DNA of 64,000 nucleotides from Campanula takesimana (taxonomy: Eukaryota > Streptophyta > Magnoliopsida > Asterales > Campanulaceae): NCBI GenBank assembly GCA_026119855.1, contig JAOWBW010000364.1, positions 372,001-436,000 on the forward strand, given 5' to 3'. The position numbers and the translations under genes are program-made. Of the stretch, positions 29,724 through 41,905 are shown one piece after another (position 1 is the first letter of the stretch; each line of letters starts with the position of its first letter). The notes below the pieces were generated by a model that saw nothing but the letters and a program-made list of their open reading frames with translations, did not search any database and had not been told where the DNA came from.

Positions 29724-32700
29724 ATGGTTCGTAGAAGGAGTGGTGAAGGTAGTTCCGGTAATGCAAATCAGAATGATACAAGGGAAGAAGCTCGTGCCAT
29801 GTTTCAAGGCATGTTTGAGGCGGCCATGAAGGCCATACATGATCAAGGTCCGAGGGTAGAGCAAGCACCACCCCGTTATGGTTTGGAGCAATTTCTGAAG
29901 CTGAAACCGGTTGAATTCAATGGGGAGCCCGATGTGAGGAAAGCTGAGTTGTGGATCGAGTCGATGGAGAAGATTTATGATGTGTTTGGGTGTTCGGATG
30001 AGGACAAGGTCCGGTTTGCGGCTTACAAGCTTGTGGGAGCCGCCGAGCATTGGTGGAAAGGTGTTAAAGCTACTTGGGATGATACTCACACGGTGTATGC
30101 GTGGGAGTTGTTTGTGCGCAAATTCAAGGAGCATTTCATTCCGGTTGTTGATCAAAACCGAAAGGAGATCGAGCTACTCAACTTGGAGCAAGGTGTGTTG
30201 TCTATAGCACAATACTCGGCTAAGTTCATAGAATTAGCCCGGTATTGCGACTATTTGGTGAGGACCGAGGAACAAAAGGCTATGAGATTTATTCGGGGAT
30301 TGAAGACCTCCATCCGTACTTAACTTATTGCCCAACGGATAGTGACTTTTCAAGATGCGGTGGACCGAGCCTATTTGATAGAGCAAGATATTGGGGAGCA
30401 TAAGAGGAAGACCGAGGTGGCCAACCCGAGCAAGCAAGGAGCGCAGAGCAAGACACAACCAAGGATGGATAATCGAGGTAACTTTGGGGGACAATCTCAG
30501 TCCCGAGGGCAACAAAACCCAAGGAACCCGGGTACCACTTCCGGGAACCAAGGGAGCCAAATTAGGAAGCCTTGTACCTTTTGTCAGAAGGTAGGCCATG
30601 CGGAGGATAGGTGTTGGAAAAAGCAAGGCAAGTGCACCAATTGTGGTGAAATGGGGCACTTTGTGAGAGACTGCACGAGGTACCGAGGTCAAGCATCCGG
30701 GTCAGGAGTTGGTTTTAATCAAGGTCAGAAAAGGGATGCAGCTGGGAAGCCCAAAGTTCAAGGGAAGGTTTATGCTATGAATCAACAACAAGCTACCGAT
30801 GATCCATCCGTTATTGGAGGTATTGTTTCTGTGTCTAATGTGAGCGCACGAGCGTTAGTAGATCCAGGATCATCTCATTCATACATTTCTGTGCAATTTG
30901 CTTCAATGCTAAATGCTGCATTCGAGTCTTTACCGTACGTGCTAGAGGTGTCGACCCCTATAGGAGAATGCTTGATGTCTGATCGAGTCTTTCGTGCTTG
31001 TGATGTGGTTATTTGTGGTCGAGTCCTTTGTGCGGATTTGGTGGTTCTTCCTATCCAAGACTTTGATGTCATTTTGGGTATGGATTGGTTGAGCAAGTTT
31101 CATGCTTCTGTTGATTGCCGTGAGAAAACTGTTACTTTTTCTATTCCCGATGTGCCTAAATTTGTGTTTGAGGCTTGTCCTCTGAGTAGAAAGGTTCGCT
31201 TAATTTCTTATTTGAAAGCGAGAAAATTATTGCATAGTGGTTGTGAAGGGTATTTGGCTAGTGTTCTTGATACTAGGAAAGAATCCCCTAGTTTTGATAG
31301 TGTTCGGGTAGTCCGGGAATTTCCCGATGTTTTCTCTACCGAGTATGATATGCCTCCCGATCGTGAGATTGAGTTTTGTATAGATCTTTTGCCGGGTACG
31401 GCTCCGATTTCGAAAGCACCTTATAGGTTAGCTCCCGCAGAGTTGAAGGAATTGAAGGTTCAGTTGCAAGAGTTGCTTGATCGAGGGTTTATCCGCCCTA
31501 GTGTTTCCCCGTGGGGAGCACCGGTTTTGTTTGTGCGAAAGAAAGACGGTTCCTTGAGATTGTGTATAGATTACAGAAAGTTGAATCAGGTTACGGTGAA
31601 GAACAAGTATCCTCTACCGCATATTGATGATTTGTTTGATCAGCTTCAAGGGTCCGTGGTTTTCTCTAAGCTTGATTTGAGGAGTGGGTACCATCAGTTG
31701 AAGGTTCGATCGGAGGATATTCCGAAGACTGCTTTTCGCACTCGGTATGGTCATTATGAGTTTTTGGTTATGCCATTTGGGTTGACTAATGCGCCGGCCG
31801 TATTTATGGATTTGATGAACCGTGTTTTCCATCCTTATCTTGATTCTTTCGTGGTGGTTTTTATTGATGATATTCTCGTCTATTCTAAGTCTCGAGAGGA
31901 GCACGAGCAGCATTTGAGGACAGTTTTATCCGTTCTTGCGAGGGAGAAATTATTTGCGAAGTTCAGTAAATGCGAATTTTGGCTCGAGAAGGTGTCATTT
32001 CTGGGTCATGTTATTTCGAAAGACGGTATTTCGGTGGATCCTTCAAAGATTGAAGCTATAGTGGATTGGAAGAGACCCGAGTCAGTGACCGAGATTCGTA
32101 GTTTTCTGGGTTTAGCCGGTTATTACCGAAGGTTTATTGAAGGGTTTTCGAGGATTGCTACTCCGATGACTCAGTTGACCCGGAAGAATGTTCCGTTTGT
32201 GTGGACCGAGAAATGTGACAAGAGTTTCGAGGAATTGAAGAAGAGGTTGACTACCGCACCGATCTTGACTTTGCCTAATGGGAGCGATGGCCTAGTGATT
32301 TATAGTGATGCTTCGAAAGAGGGTTTGGGTTGTGTGTTGATGCAGAATGGGAAAGTAATTGCGTATCCTTCGAGGAAGTTGACCCCTAGTGAGCAGAATT
32401 ACCCGACTCATGATATGGAGTTAGCGGCTATTGTATTTGCGTTGCACAAATGGAAGCACTACCTTTATGGAGCGAAGTTCGAGATTTTTACGGATCACAA
32501 GAGTTTGAAGTACCTTTTCTCCCAGAAAGAGTTGAATAACCGACAGCGACGATGGATGGAATTGTTGAAGGATTATGATTGCACGATTTCTTATCATCCG
32601 GGGAAGGCGAATGTGGTAGCCGATGCGATTAGTAGAAAATCTTATGTGGCTTCGATGATGGTTCGTGAATGGAAAATGCTTGAGGATGTTCGAGATTGGT

Positions 32701-34180
32701 CTCCTCGTGAATCGAGACATGGGGCTATTTTTGCGAATATTAGGGTGTCTCCGACCCTAATTCAGAGGATAAAGGAAGCTCAGAAAGAAGATCCCGAGTT
32801 AGTGAAGGTAATGGGTAAATTGAAGGAAAAGAATTTCGAGGATTTTTTCTATTAGCCCGGTGGGAGTGTTGACTTTCCGTGGTCGTTTGTGTGTACCCGA
32901 TGTTAGTGGATTAAAGAGGCAAGTTTTAGATGAAGGTCACAAATCGAGGTATACTATTCATCCGGGTAGTACGAAGATGTATCAGGACTTGAAGCAACAA
33001 TTTTGGTGGATTAATATGAAAAGGGAAATAGCCGAGTACGTTTCGAATAACTTGTCAGCAGGTCAAAGCCGAGCATCAGAGACCCGCGGGATTACTGCAG
33101 CCGTTAGAGATTCCCGAGTGGAAATGGGAGCATGTGACTATGGATTTCGTTACGGGACTGCCTCGTACCCGTAGGAAGTATGACAGTGTTTGGGTAATAG
33201 TGGATAGATTTACCAAGAGTGCCCATTTCTTGCCTATTGACATCAGATATTCGATGGAGAAGCTTGCGACCCTTTATATTGATGAGATTGTTAGATTGCA
33301 TGGGGTTCCGGTTAGCATTGTGTCAGATCGAGACCCGAGGTTCACTTCTAGATTCTGGAAGGCATTTCAGGAAGCTTTGGGTACAGATTTGCGATTCAGC
33401 ACAGCTTTTCATCCTCAGACCGACGGTCAATCCGAGAGGACTATTCAGATTCTTGAGGATATGTTGCGAGCTTGTGCGATAGACTTTTCTGATTCTTGGG
33501 ATTCGCACCTATCGTTAGTGGAGTTCTCCTACAACAACAGTTATCAGGATAGTATCGAGATGGCACCGTTTGAGGCCTTGTATGGAAGAAAGTGTAGATC
33601 GCCTATTTGTTGGGATGAGGTCGGTGAAGCGAAAGTTTTGGGTATTGATTTGCTTCAGGACTCAGTTGAGAAAGTTAAAGTTATCCGGGAAAGATTGAAG
33701 ACAGCCCAGAGTCGACATAAGAGCTACGCAGACAACCGAAGGCGAGATCTTAGTTTTCAGGTTGGTGATTTGGTATTCTTGAAAGTGTCTCCTAAGGTGG
33801 GTATCCGAAGGTTTGGGAAGAAAGGCAAATTGGCTCCGAGGTTTATTGGTCTGTTTGAGATTTTGGGAAAGGTTGGACTCCTAGCGTATCGTCTTGCGTT
33901 ACCGTCATCCTTAGACCGGTTGCACAACGTCTTTCACGTTTCTATGCTTCGGAAGTATGTTCATGATCCGTCTCACGTGTTGCCGAGGATACCGGAAGAT
34001 ATTGAGCCCGATATGACTTATGAGGAACGACCGGTTCGGATCCTAGATTCTAAAGTCCAAGAGTTGAGGAGCAAAAGTATTTCATTGGTTCGAGTTCTGT
34101 GGAGGAATCATAACATCGAGGAGTCGACTTGGGAGCTCCGAGGTGAGATCGAGAGGAAATTTCCGTGGCTTTTTGTTTAA
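29724..34180 (+). pseudogene. gag-pol: Tekay-2 gag-pol (one stop, two frameshifts)
   Basis: Closely similar to Tekay-1. The likely start is MVRRRSGEG at 29724. Gag capsid region is followed by TAA at 30321-30323 where Tekay-1 and Tekay-3 have CAA. In the same frame then come two intact knuckles (CTFCQKVGHAEDRC, CTNCGEMGHFVRDC, about 30576-30675), protease LVDPGSSHSY (about 30856), reverse transcriptase with FIDD (about 31862) and RNase H (YSDASKEG, MELAAIVFALHKWKH, TDHKSL). The frame breaks near 32830-32860. The integrase HHCC region continues in another frame to about 33050, where a small deletion breaks it again. The third frame (33134-34180) holds the integrase core (DFVTGLP, SDRDPRF, DGQSERTIQILE) and the chromodomain-like end (VRVLWRNHNIEESTWEL). 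Confidence 0.9.
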
Positions 34181-34216
34181 GGTGAGTCTCGTTAAAATTC
34201 GGGTCGAATTTTCTTT

Positions 34217-34229
34217 AAGGGGGAGTGAA
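34217..34229 (+). other. Polypurine tract of Tekay-2
   Basis: AAGGGGGAGTGAA immediately before the 3' LTR. Confidence 0.85.
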
Positions 34230-36313
34230 TGTCACGACCCGAAATATAGGCTCTATTTTATTAGTAATTAAATGATTTTTATTTAATTATTTGCTTATTT
34301 ATTTATTTAAGTTATTATTTATTTAAATAATTATGTGTGCAATTTATGTGTTATAATTATTTATGCCTAGCTTTGTATTCGAGTTATTTGGGCTAGTGTG
34401 GAAGTATTGGGTCTTAATTGTTAGTAGGGAGTGTAGTGCTTGTGGGTAGTGTAGTGGAGGGGGCCTAAGTGCAAGTTTTTTGAATAATTCCCTTATTTCC
34501 CCCTACTCCCCTCACCATTCTCCCTGGAAATCTCTCTCTCTCTCTCTCCAAGCTTTTGGGTAAGTTTCTTCTCCTCACTTCTCTCTTCTTTTTCTCCATC
34601 TTCCTCTCATTATTATTCATTCCTTAAAACGTAAACCTTGCTTAGATCGTCGATAGGATCGCGTAGAGCCAAAAAGAATCGAATTCCGTCGACTTTCATT
34701 ATTTTCAAGTAAGTTACTTTTCCCCCATTTTGATGCTAAAATGTTCATATCATGTTTATATGATGATTAATGTGCCATATTTGAAGTTTGGTTGTATTTT
34801 GAATTTGTTTGGAATTTTATTTGAGTTTTGTGTAAAAATGGTGAAAACTTGAATGTTGGTTTTGATTCTTGGTTTTGGGTCTATTATGGTGTGTTTAGAC
34901 TCCCATTCTAGTTATAAATGATGTTTGGATACCTTAGAAACCATCTTGGGAGTGTTGATTTTGGGTATTGTGAATTTGGTATGAAAATGGCAAGGAAATG
35001 TGAAGAACCCAGCTCTGGTTTTTCCCCAGTCCGTAGACCAGGCGCCCGCCTGTGTTGACCCAGGCGCCCGCCTACATGACCTTTTTAGTGGCCAGACCTT
35101 CTGGTCAATCAAGCGCCCGCCTGCCCCCTTTCCAGGCGCCCGCCCGCCCTTGTTCCAGGATTTTGACCTTTTGCTTGGTTTAAGACTTAAGGCTTAATTA
35201 GTTTAGGGTTGTTGCTTCTAATTAACTTAAGATAACACCGTGGAACACTTTATAGTGTGGATTTGATTCTTTTGTGAATAAATGTGATGTGAAATTTATT
35301 TAAGTACCATTTTGGTAATGTAGTTCACCTTTGTTGTGCGATTTGGATTGGTTTACCTTTGTGGTAATTTAATTGGATTGGTTCCCTACTTTGGAACCTT
35401 AAGTTGTTCATTCATGCTAAATTATTATTACTTAGCATTTATTTGAAAGTCCAGCTGGTATTTTGTGTGTGTTTGGGCGATGGGAAAGATTATAATGGCA
35501 AAGCCAAGTCCATTATAATGTTGACCATTGTTTTGCCCCCTTCTTCACTCCTTCTCCAGATTGGCCTTGGAAAGGATAAGTCAGCGTTCCTTTGTGAATG
35601 TATCTGGCTAGCGGGTATGACTTTGTGTCATGATCCTTGTCCTTTGTGACACTGTTATGGTTATTGGTTCCGGTACCGGGGTTTTCTCTTCGGCTTTCAT
35701 GCTATTATGAAGATGATGATTTGTTGATTATTGAAGCTGCGCAGCAATCCTTTATTTGGATGTTCCGGTTTGGAAAACCTTGGCTATATCCTTTGTTATG
35801 TGTTTATTTCCGCTACTATCTGTTATATGATAATTGCTATGTGCTATGTGATAATAATTATCGTTTATTGCTTATTGCATCATAGCATGTCATGTAGTTG
35901 CATTAGTAACTTATTGAGATTTATCTCACCCCTTTCTTTTATCTTTGTTTTTCCTTAACCCCCCCCCAGGTGCTAAGGATTAGTCTCGCTGATCACGAGA
36001 ACGAGGACGTCGAGGGTGGATACATTCTTTTGGGGAGAGTTGTATAGGTGGGTTTACATTATATAAATGTGTAACCTTTTGGGGTATTTGTACCAAATAT
36101 TGACGTCATTAGGATTAGTATATTTTGTAACTTTGGTGTATGAACTTGTGGAGTTTGTACTAGTTTTACCTTGTTGTTCAAAATGTTTTGTAAACTTGGA
36201 TCATCACCTTTTGGTATTAAATGGAATTTTTAACCTTGGTATTTCATAGTTTTGGTTCTAGAGTCGACGTCCAGCTCGCGGTCCCGGGGCCCGCGGGGTC
36301 CGGGGTCGCGACA
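34230..36313 (+). repeat. Tekay-2 3' LTR
   Basis: 2084 bp, pairs with 27517-29602. It contains the palindrome array at 35039-35146. Confidence 0.95.
35039..35146 (+). promoter_or_regulatory. GC-palindrome array in the Tekay-2 3' LTR (2+2)
   Basis: Copy of 28326-28433, all four palindromes and the GACCTTCTGGTC spacer motif preserved. Confidence 0.75.
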
Positions 36314-36412
36314 GCTCTGCTTTGTCAGTGGGAGTCAGTACGTACCCTAGCCCGAGCAGGCCTCTGTGGTCTACCTCTTCAGTCAACTCTGTGGGTCCTT
36401 GTAAGTTCTTAC
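36314..36412 (-). pseudogene. Tat-5 pol fragment, G-patch-like segment
   Basis: A 99-bp sliver between Tekay-2 and Copia-1, starting with the GCTCT duplication. On the minus strand it encodes NLQGPTELTEEVDHRGLLGL, the second half of a glycine-rich G-patch-like segment. Its first half is at about 44999-45060 on the other side of Copia-1. Confidence 0.7.
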
Positions 36413-37934
36413 TGTTGGGTTTCCGAGTAACATGCGCAGCGGAATATATCAATTAAAATTTTAAGAAACCCAAAACCATGGATCCGTTCATATGATTAAA
36501 TCAAATACAACAAGATGAATATAGGAATAACTAACCCTTGATGGCTATCAAATTTTCTCTTGGTCTTTGGTGGAGAAACTTGAAGACTTGATCACGATCA
36601 CAAAGCTTAAACACGAACTTTGAAGATGATGATTTTCACCCTCTTGCGGTATCCACACTTCGAACGAATATCAAAGGAGCTTCTTTGATCTTAGTTGCTA
36701 GACCAATATTATGAAACACACTTTCACAATATAATAAAGAACTATATTGAATTTATTTGTGAATTATTTTGTTCCTCAATCAATGATATCTTAGAACAAA
36801 ATAAAATCTCTCTCAAACTCTTTGAGACTCACAAAATCACTACTCAATATGGTCTGGCCGAATTGGGGTTTTTATACACAATTAAGACCTATTCCAAATA
36901 GGAATCTTGTGCCAAAAACCTTCCCAAATCGAATTAGGAATTTTCCTGTCGGCAGCACCAGGCGCCCGCCTGTAAAGGGCCAGGCGCCCGCCTGAATGAC
37001 CAGAAGGTCCCTGTCTTTCTGGAATTACTTCAGGCGCCCGCCTGGTCTGAACCAAGCGCCCGCTCGGTAGACCAAACAGCCCAGAATGTTTCCAAAATTC
37101 CTCCAAGGTCCTCTGATTCTAAATTCCAATATAGTCCTTTTATTTAAGATTCGTTCTATTGTGTGTGACCCTCTAGGATTATACTAAGTTGGCAATGGGC
37201 TCAAACATGATCCCATAAGATATGATTAGGTTCTAGCAAACCGTCATACCTACCCAAATAGTATAACTAGATACAAGTTCGCATTCCTCTTAGAATATGT
37301 CACAATCCCTTTGTCCACGATGTCTTTGAACATAAGTCATGGTCAAACAGTCAACTTGTTTTTGTTCAATACTTTCTCGATTCCGAATATGTTGATAATT
37401 CAAATGCTATTGATCCAATCAATCCATTTGAGTCCGGCCGAACATTTCATCAACATCATTCCTTCGAGGGGCCCAAGCTTGACATCTCTCCGTGGAGGGA
37501 CAAATCCATTTACCTTATTATTCTTCCCAACGGGAATCCGATTATGCCAATCATACCCTTTATAACTACCGTGTTAAGGTAGCGTTTGAATATGTCAAAC
37601 ACAATGTTCATCGAGTGGAAGACTATAATAACTTCATGTCTAAGGATTCAAATGACATAACTAATATGAGATATATGTACGACATAGACCATGACATAAA
37701 TCTCATACAGCGGGTCATGTCCAGCACCTTGTTCCAAACAAGTACCCATAAATCTAACATGATCATCTCATAAACATTTAGCCTTTATACTAGTGCTTAA
37801 TAAGTACTAGGGACGGGGATTATTATAAGTAAACATGAACAACAATAATAATCAAAACATCTCTTTTATTGATATGAAATAAAAGATAACAATTACAACG
37901 TTTATTAAACGTGCCTAGGGCACTACTACCAACA
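36413..37934 (-). repeat. Copia-1 3' LTR
   Basis: 1522 bp. The minus strand reads TGTTGGTAGTAG ... AAACCCAACA. It contains a palindrome array (36959-37066) and a TATA-like GTGTATAAAAA (36869-36879). Confidence 0.95.
36959..37066 (-). promoter_or_regulatory. GC-palindrome array in the Copia-1 3' LTR (2+2)
   Basis: Perfect caggcgcccgcctg at 36959-36972, 36981-36994 and 37031-37044, plus degraded caagcgcccgctcg at 37053-37066. The spacer holds GACCAGAAGGTC (36998-37009). In the sense direction the array lies about 80-190 bp upstream of the TATA-like box at 36869-36879. Confidence 0.75.
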
Positions 37935-37949
37935 ATCTCCCACTTGCCC
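37935..37949 (-). other. Polypurine tract of Copia-1
   Basis: The minus strand reads GGGCAAGTGGGAGAT directly before TGTTGG; it overlaps the end of the ORF. Confidence 0.75.
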
Positions 37950-40900
37950 TAGGCCCAATCTCCCATGTATCTAATATCCATGGACCTAACATGACCATCA
38001 TGTTTAGCTTGTGGAAGTCCCTTTGTTAGCGGGTCCGCAACATTGTCATCAGTAGGTACTCTGCATATATTTACGTCTCCCCTATCAACGATTTCTCGAA
38101 TGATATGAAAACGCCTAAGTATGTGTTTGGATTTCTGATGTGCTCTTGGTTCCTTTGCTTGAGCAATAGCACCATTATTGTCGCAATAAAGGTCTATTGG
38201 ATTAGCAATACTAGGAACCACTTCAAGTTCAGTTATGAACTTCTTAATCCAAACAGCTTCTTTTGCAGCATCCGATGCAGCAATATACTCAGCTTCTGTT
38301 GTAGAATCAGCGGTTGTACTTTGCTTGGAACTCTTCCAGCTTACAGCTCCACCATTTAACATAAACACAAAACCCGATTGCGATCGGCTTTCATCTTTGT
38401 CGGTTTGGAAGCTTGCATCCGTGTAAGCATTTACAATGAGATCATCTTCCATTCCTCCATAGACTAAAAACGAGTCTTTAGTTCTTCTCAAGTACTTAAG
38501 AATCGCTTTTACAGCTATCCAGTGATTTTCGCCAGGGTCGGATTGATATCTACTTGTCATGCTCAAAGCATAAGATACATCCGGCCTAGTACAAATCATG
38601 GCATACATGATGGACCCAATTGCCGAAGCATATGGAACATCATTCATTTTCTCACGCTCATCTTTTGTCTTAGGACATTGAGTCTTGCTTAGAGAAACTC
38701 CATGTAACACGGGCAAGGTTCCTCTCTTAGAATTTTCCATACGGAATCTTCTAATGACATTGTCAATGTATGTACTTTGGCTTAAACCAAGTAGCCTCCT
38801 TGATCTATCTCTATAGATCTTAATGCCAAGAATATATGCGGCTTCACCCATATCTTTCATTGCGAAGCACTTTCCTAACCAAGTCTTCACAGACTGAAGT
38901 GTAGGAATGTCGTTTCCAATGAGCAATATGTCATCCACATATAAAATAAGGAATAGCACTATGCTCCCACTAATCTTCTTGTATACACAAGGCTCATCTT
39001 CGTTCTTGATGAAACCAAACTCTTTGACGGATTCATCAAAACGGAGATTCCAACTCCTTGAAGCTTGCTTCAATCCATAGATGGATCTTTGCAATTTACA
39101 TACCTTAGAATCTTGTTCAAAACCTTCTGGTTGTGTCATATACACATCCTCTTGGAGTTTTCCATTCAGGAAAGCGGTTTTGACGTCCATCTGCCATATT
39201 TCATAGTCATGATATGCGGCAATGGCAAGCAAAATTCTTATAGACTTGATCATTGCTACAGGTGAAAAGGTCTCATCATAGTCAATACCATGAACTTGCC
39301 TATAACCTTTCGCTACAAGCCTAGCTTTGTAAGTATGCACCTTCCCATCCATGTCAGTCTTCTTCTTGAAGACCCATTTGCATCCTATGGTTTTTACACC
39401 TTCGGGAGCATCAATCAAATTCCAAACTTGATTGTCTTGCATGGATTGCAATTCGGATTCCATGGCTCCAAGCCACTTGTCCGAATCAGGAGAAGACATC
39501 GCCTCTTGGTAGGTTGACGGTTCATCATTCTCAATGATTTCTACCTCATTACTATCCGTTACGAGAAATCCATATCTCTCGGGCTCGGATCGTAACCTAC
39601 TAGATCTGCGAGTTGCTTGTGTATTTTGAACAGTTTCCACAACTCCTTGTGGTTCTTGTTCTTGTTCCACTATTGGTTCAATGTTATTCTCTGGGTCTCG
39701 AATTTCTTCAAGATTTATTTTACTCCCACTGATTTCTTTGGAGAGAAACTCTTTCTCTAGAAAGACACCAGTTCGGGCAACAAACACTTTGTTGTCCTCT
39801 CGGTTGTAAAAGTAATATCCTTTAGTTTCCTTAGGATATCCCACGAAAATACATTTATCAGATTTGTGTGCTAGTTTGTCAGAGATAAGTCTCTTGACAT
39901 AAACTTCGCAACCCCAAGTCCTCATGAAAGATAAACTAGGTTTCTTTCCACTCCACATCTCATATGGAGTCTTTGGAACCGATTTAGTTGGAACTTGATT
40001 TAGTGTGAAAGCAGCGGTTTCTAGGGCGTAACCCCAAAAGGATATTGGAAGATCAACTTGACTCATCATTGATCGAACCATGTCTAACAAAGTCCGATTC
40101 CTCCTCTCGGACACACCATTCCATTGTGGTGTTCCAGGTGGAGTCAATTGTGAAACTATTCCACAATTCTTTAGATGATCATCAAATTCTTGACTTAAGT
40201 ATTCACCACCTCGATCTGATCGAAGTGCCTTTATACTTTTGCCAAGTTGTTTTTCTACTTCATTTTGAAATATTCTAAATATCTCAAATGCTTCACTTTT
40301 ATGTTTCATTAGGTAAACATACCCAAATCTACTATAATCATCAGTGAAGGTTATGAAGTATTGAAATCCTCCCCTAGCATTGCTACTTAATGGTCCGCAT
40401 ACATCGGAATGTATCAACCCCAATAAGTCGCTTGCCCTTTCACCCAACTTGGTAAAAGGTGTCTTAGTCAATTTTCCAAGAAGACACGACTCACAAGTAT
40501 CATATGACTCTAAGTCACATGAACCCAAAAGTCCGTCCCCATGGAGTTTTGAGATACGCTTCTCATTAATATGACCAAGACGGCAATGCCACAAATAAGT
40601 ATGATTTACATCATTAGGTTTAGATTTCTTATTTACATGATAGACATTATTTTCATTCTTGACATCCAAGATATAAAGGCCATTAAATGAATTAGCAATA
40701 CCATAAAGCACATCATTTAAATAAATAGAAAATTTCTTATTCTCAATAAGAAACTTAAAACCTTCATTATCCAAACAAGAAATTGAAATAATATTTCTGC
40801 TTAAATCCGGAACATAATAACAATTGTTCAAAACAAGAATTAGTCCGGAAGGTAAAGTGACTTCATAAGTCCCTACGGCTAATGCAGCAACTCTTGCTCC

Positions 40901-41905
40901 ATTCCCCACGCGTAGATCTACTTCACCTTCTTTAAGCAGTCTCCTATTCTTTAGTCCCTGCACATTTAGACAAATGTGAGAACCCCATCCGGTATCCAAT
41001 ACCCAAGAATCAGTGGTAGAAAGGAGAATATCTATCATATAGATACCTGAAGTCGACGCAGCCTTGCTGCTCTTCTTCTTCTTTTGCTCTTCCAAGAAAG
41101 CCTTGCAATTACGTTTCCAATGACCAATTTCTTGACAATGGAAACAGATTGCATCCTTTTGTGAATCAGGTTTTGCCTCAGAAGCCTTGGCAACCTTTGC
41201 CTTGCTTATCTTGGGTTTGACAACTTTTGCCTTACCCTTTCCTTTGGCACTAGCCTTCTTCCCATCATGAACCAAGAGCACGGGAGAACCTTTCTCCACA
41301 ATTTTCATCTCTGCAGTTTTGAGCATCCCATGCAACTCAGAGAGATTCTTATCCATTCCATGCATGTTATAATTCATCACAAACTGATTATAACTTTTAG
41401 GCAATGAATTAAGAATGAGATCCGTGGCTAGCTCCAATGGGATTGGATAGCCAAGTTTCTCAAGGTGCTCTACATAACCTTTCATTTTAAGAAAGTGAGG
41501 ACTCACTTGTTGCCCTTCATTCATTTTGCTAGTAGTGAATGCAACAATGGTCTTGTACCTCTCTTGCCTAGCTTGCTCTTGAAACATGGTTCTCAACTCC
41601 ACGCCTATCTCATAGGCTTCCAAATGTTCCAAACTTTGTTGGAGTTTTGAACACATAGCAGCAAGCATGAGACAACTTACATCTCTAGAATCATTTCGAT
41701 GTTTCTTGTAATTGTCTCTTTCTACCCTAGGGGCAGTAGGCGGTGGTTCAGCAGGGAGAGGCCCATCGAGAATGTACAACTTATCTTCTTGCCTAAGAAC
41801 AATTCTTATGCTTCGGATCCAATCCATAAAGTTTGTACCATTCTCTTCGAGCTTATCCTTCTCAAGGATCGATCGCAACGACATTGATTGAGTGTTATTA
41901 GTCAT
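37949..41905 (-). CDS. gag-pol: Copia-1 Gag-Pol polyprotein (intact)
   Basis: 1318 codons, no stops, copia domain order. Gag starts MTNNTQSMSLRSILEKDKLE; a CCHC knuckle CFHCQEIGHWKRNC lies near residue 252. Protease has WVLDTGWGSHIC near 298. The integrase zinc region (HCRLGHINEKRI ... CESCLLGK) starts near 438, followed by the catalytic core IHSDVCGPL, LRSDRGGEY and NGVSERRNRTLLDM (D, D, E). Reverse transcriptase contains WQMDVKTAFLNG and LYVDDILLIGND (YVDD near 987). RNase H has AYTDASF, TEAEYIA and LYCDNNGA, ending near DPLTKGLPQ. Integrase before reverse transcriptase defines Ty1/copia; the finer clade is not assigned. Lys/Ala repeats (KASAKGKGKAKVVKPKISKA) precede the knuckle. Together with near-identical LTRs this is the best candidate for an active element in the window. 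Confidence 0.95.
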   Translation of the reverse strand: MTNNTQSMSLRSILEKDKLEENGTNFMDWIRSIRIVLRQEDKLYILDGPLPAEPPPTAPRVERDNYKKHRNDSRDVSCLMLAAMCSKLQQSLEHLEAYEIGVELRTMFQEQARQERYKTIVAFTTSKMNEGQQVSPHFLKMKGYVEHLEKLGYPIPLELATDLILNSLPKSYNQFVMNYNMHGMDKNLSELHGMLKTAEMKIVEKGSPVLLVHDGKKASAKGKGKAKVVKPKISKAKVAKASEAKPDSQKDAICFHCQEIGHWKRNCKAFLEEQKKKKSSKAASTSGIYMIDILLSTTDSWVLDTGWGSHICLNVQGLKNRRLLKEGEVDLRVGNGARVAALAVGTYEVTLPSGLILVLNNCYYVPDLSRNIISISCLDNEGFKFLIENKKFSIYLNDVLYGIANSFNGLYILDVKNENNVYHVNKKSKPNDVNHTYLWHCRLGHINEKRISKLHGDGLLGSCDLESYDTCESCLLGKLTKTPFTKLGERASDLLGLIHSDVCGPLSSNARGGFQYFITFTDDYSRFGYVYLMKHKSEAFEIFRIFQNEVEKQLGKSIKALRSDRGGEYLSQEFDDHLKNCGIVSQLTPPGTPQWNGVSERRNRTLLDMVRSMMSQVDLPISFWGYALETAAFTLNQVPTKSVPKTPYEMWSGKKPSLSFMRTWGCEVYVKRLISDKLAHKSDKCIFVGYPKETKGYYFYNREDNKVFVARTGVFLEKEFLSKEISGSKINLEEIRDPENNIEPIVEQEQEPQGVVETVQNTQATRRSSRLRSEPERYGFLVTDSNEVEIIENDEPSTYQEAMSSPDSDKWLGAMESELQSMQDNQVWNLIDAPEGVKTIGCKWVFKKKTDMDGKVHTYKARLVAKGYRQVHGIDYDETFSPVAMIKSIRILLAIAAYHDYEIWQMDVKTAFLNGKLQEDVYMTQPEGFEQDSKVCKLQRSIYGLKQASRSWNLRFDESVKEFGFIKNEDEPCVYKKISGSIVLFLILYVDDILLIGNDIPTLQSVKTWLGKCFAMKDMGEAAYILGIKIYRDRSRRLLGLSQSTYIDNVIRRFRMENSKRGTLPVLHGVSLSKTQCPKTKDEREKMNDVPYASAIGSIMYAMICTRPDVSYALSMTSRYQSDPGENHWIAVKAILKYLRRTKDSFLVYGGMEDDLIVNAYTDASFQTDKDESRSQSGFVFMLNGGAVSWKSSKQSTTADSTTEAEYIAASDAAKEAVWIKKFITELEVVPSIANPIDLYCDNNGAIAQAKEPRAHQKSKHILRRFHIIREIVDRGDVNICRVPTDDNVADPLTKGLPQAKHDGHVRSMDIRYMGDWA

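Larger units (their letters stand above)
27517..36313 (+). mobile_element. Tekay-2: complete but disabled Tekay-type retrotransposon
   Basis: 5' LTR 27517-29602, primer site 29605-29616, gag-pol 29724-34180, polypurine tract 34217-34229, 3' LTR 34230-36313. The target duplication GCTCT is at 27512-27516 and 36314-36318, within Tat-5. I count about a dozen differences between the two LTRs by eye, so it is young. Even so, gag-pol carries one stop and two frameshifts. Confidence 0.95.
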
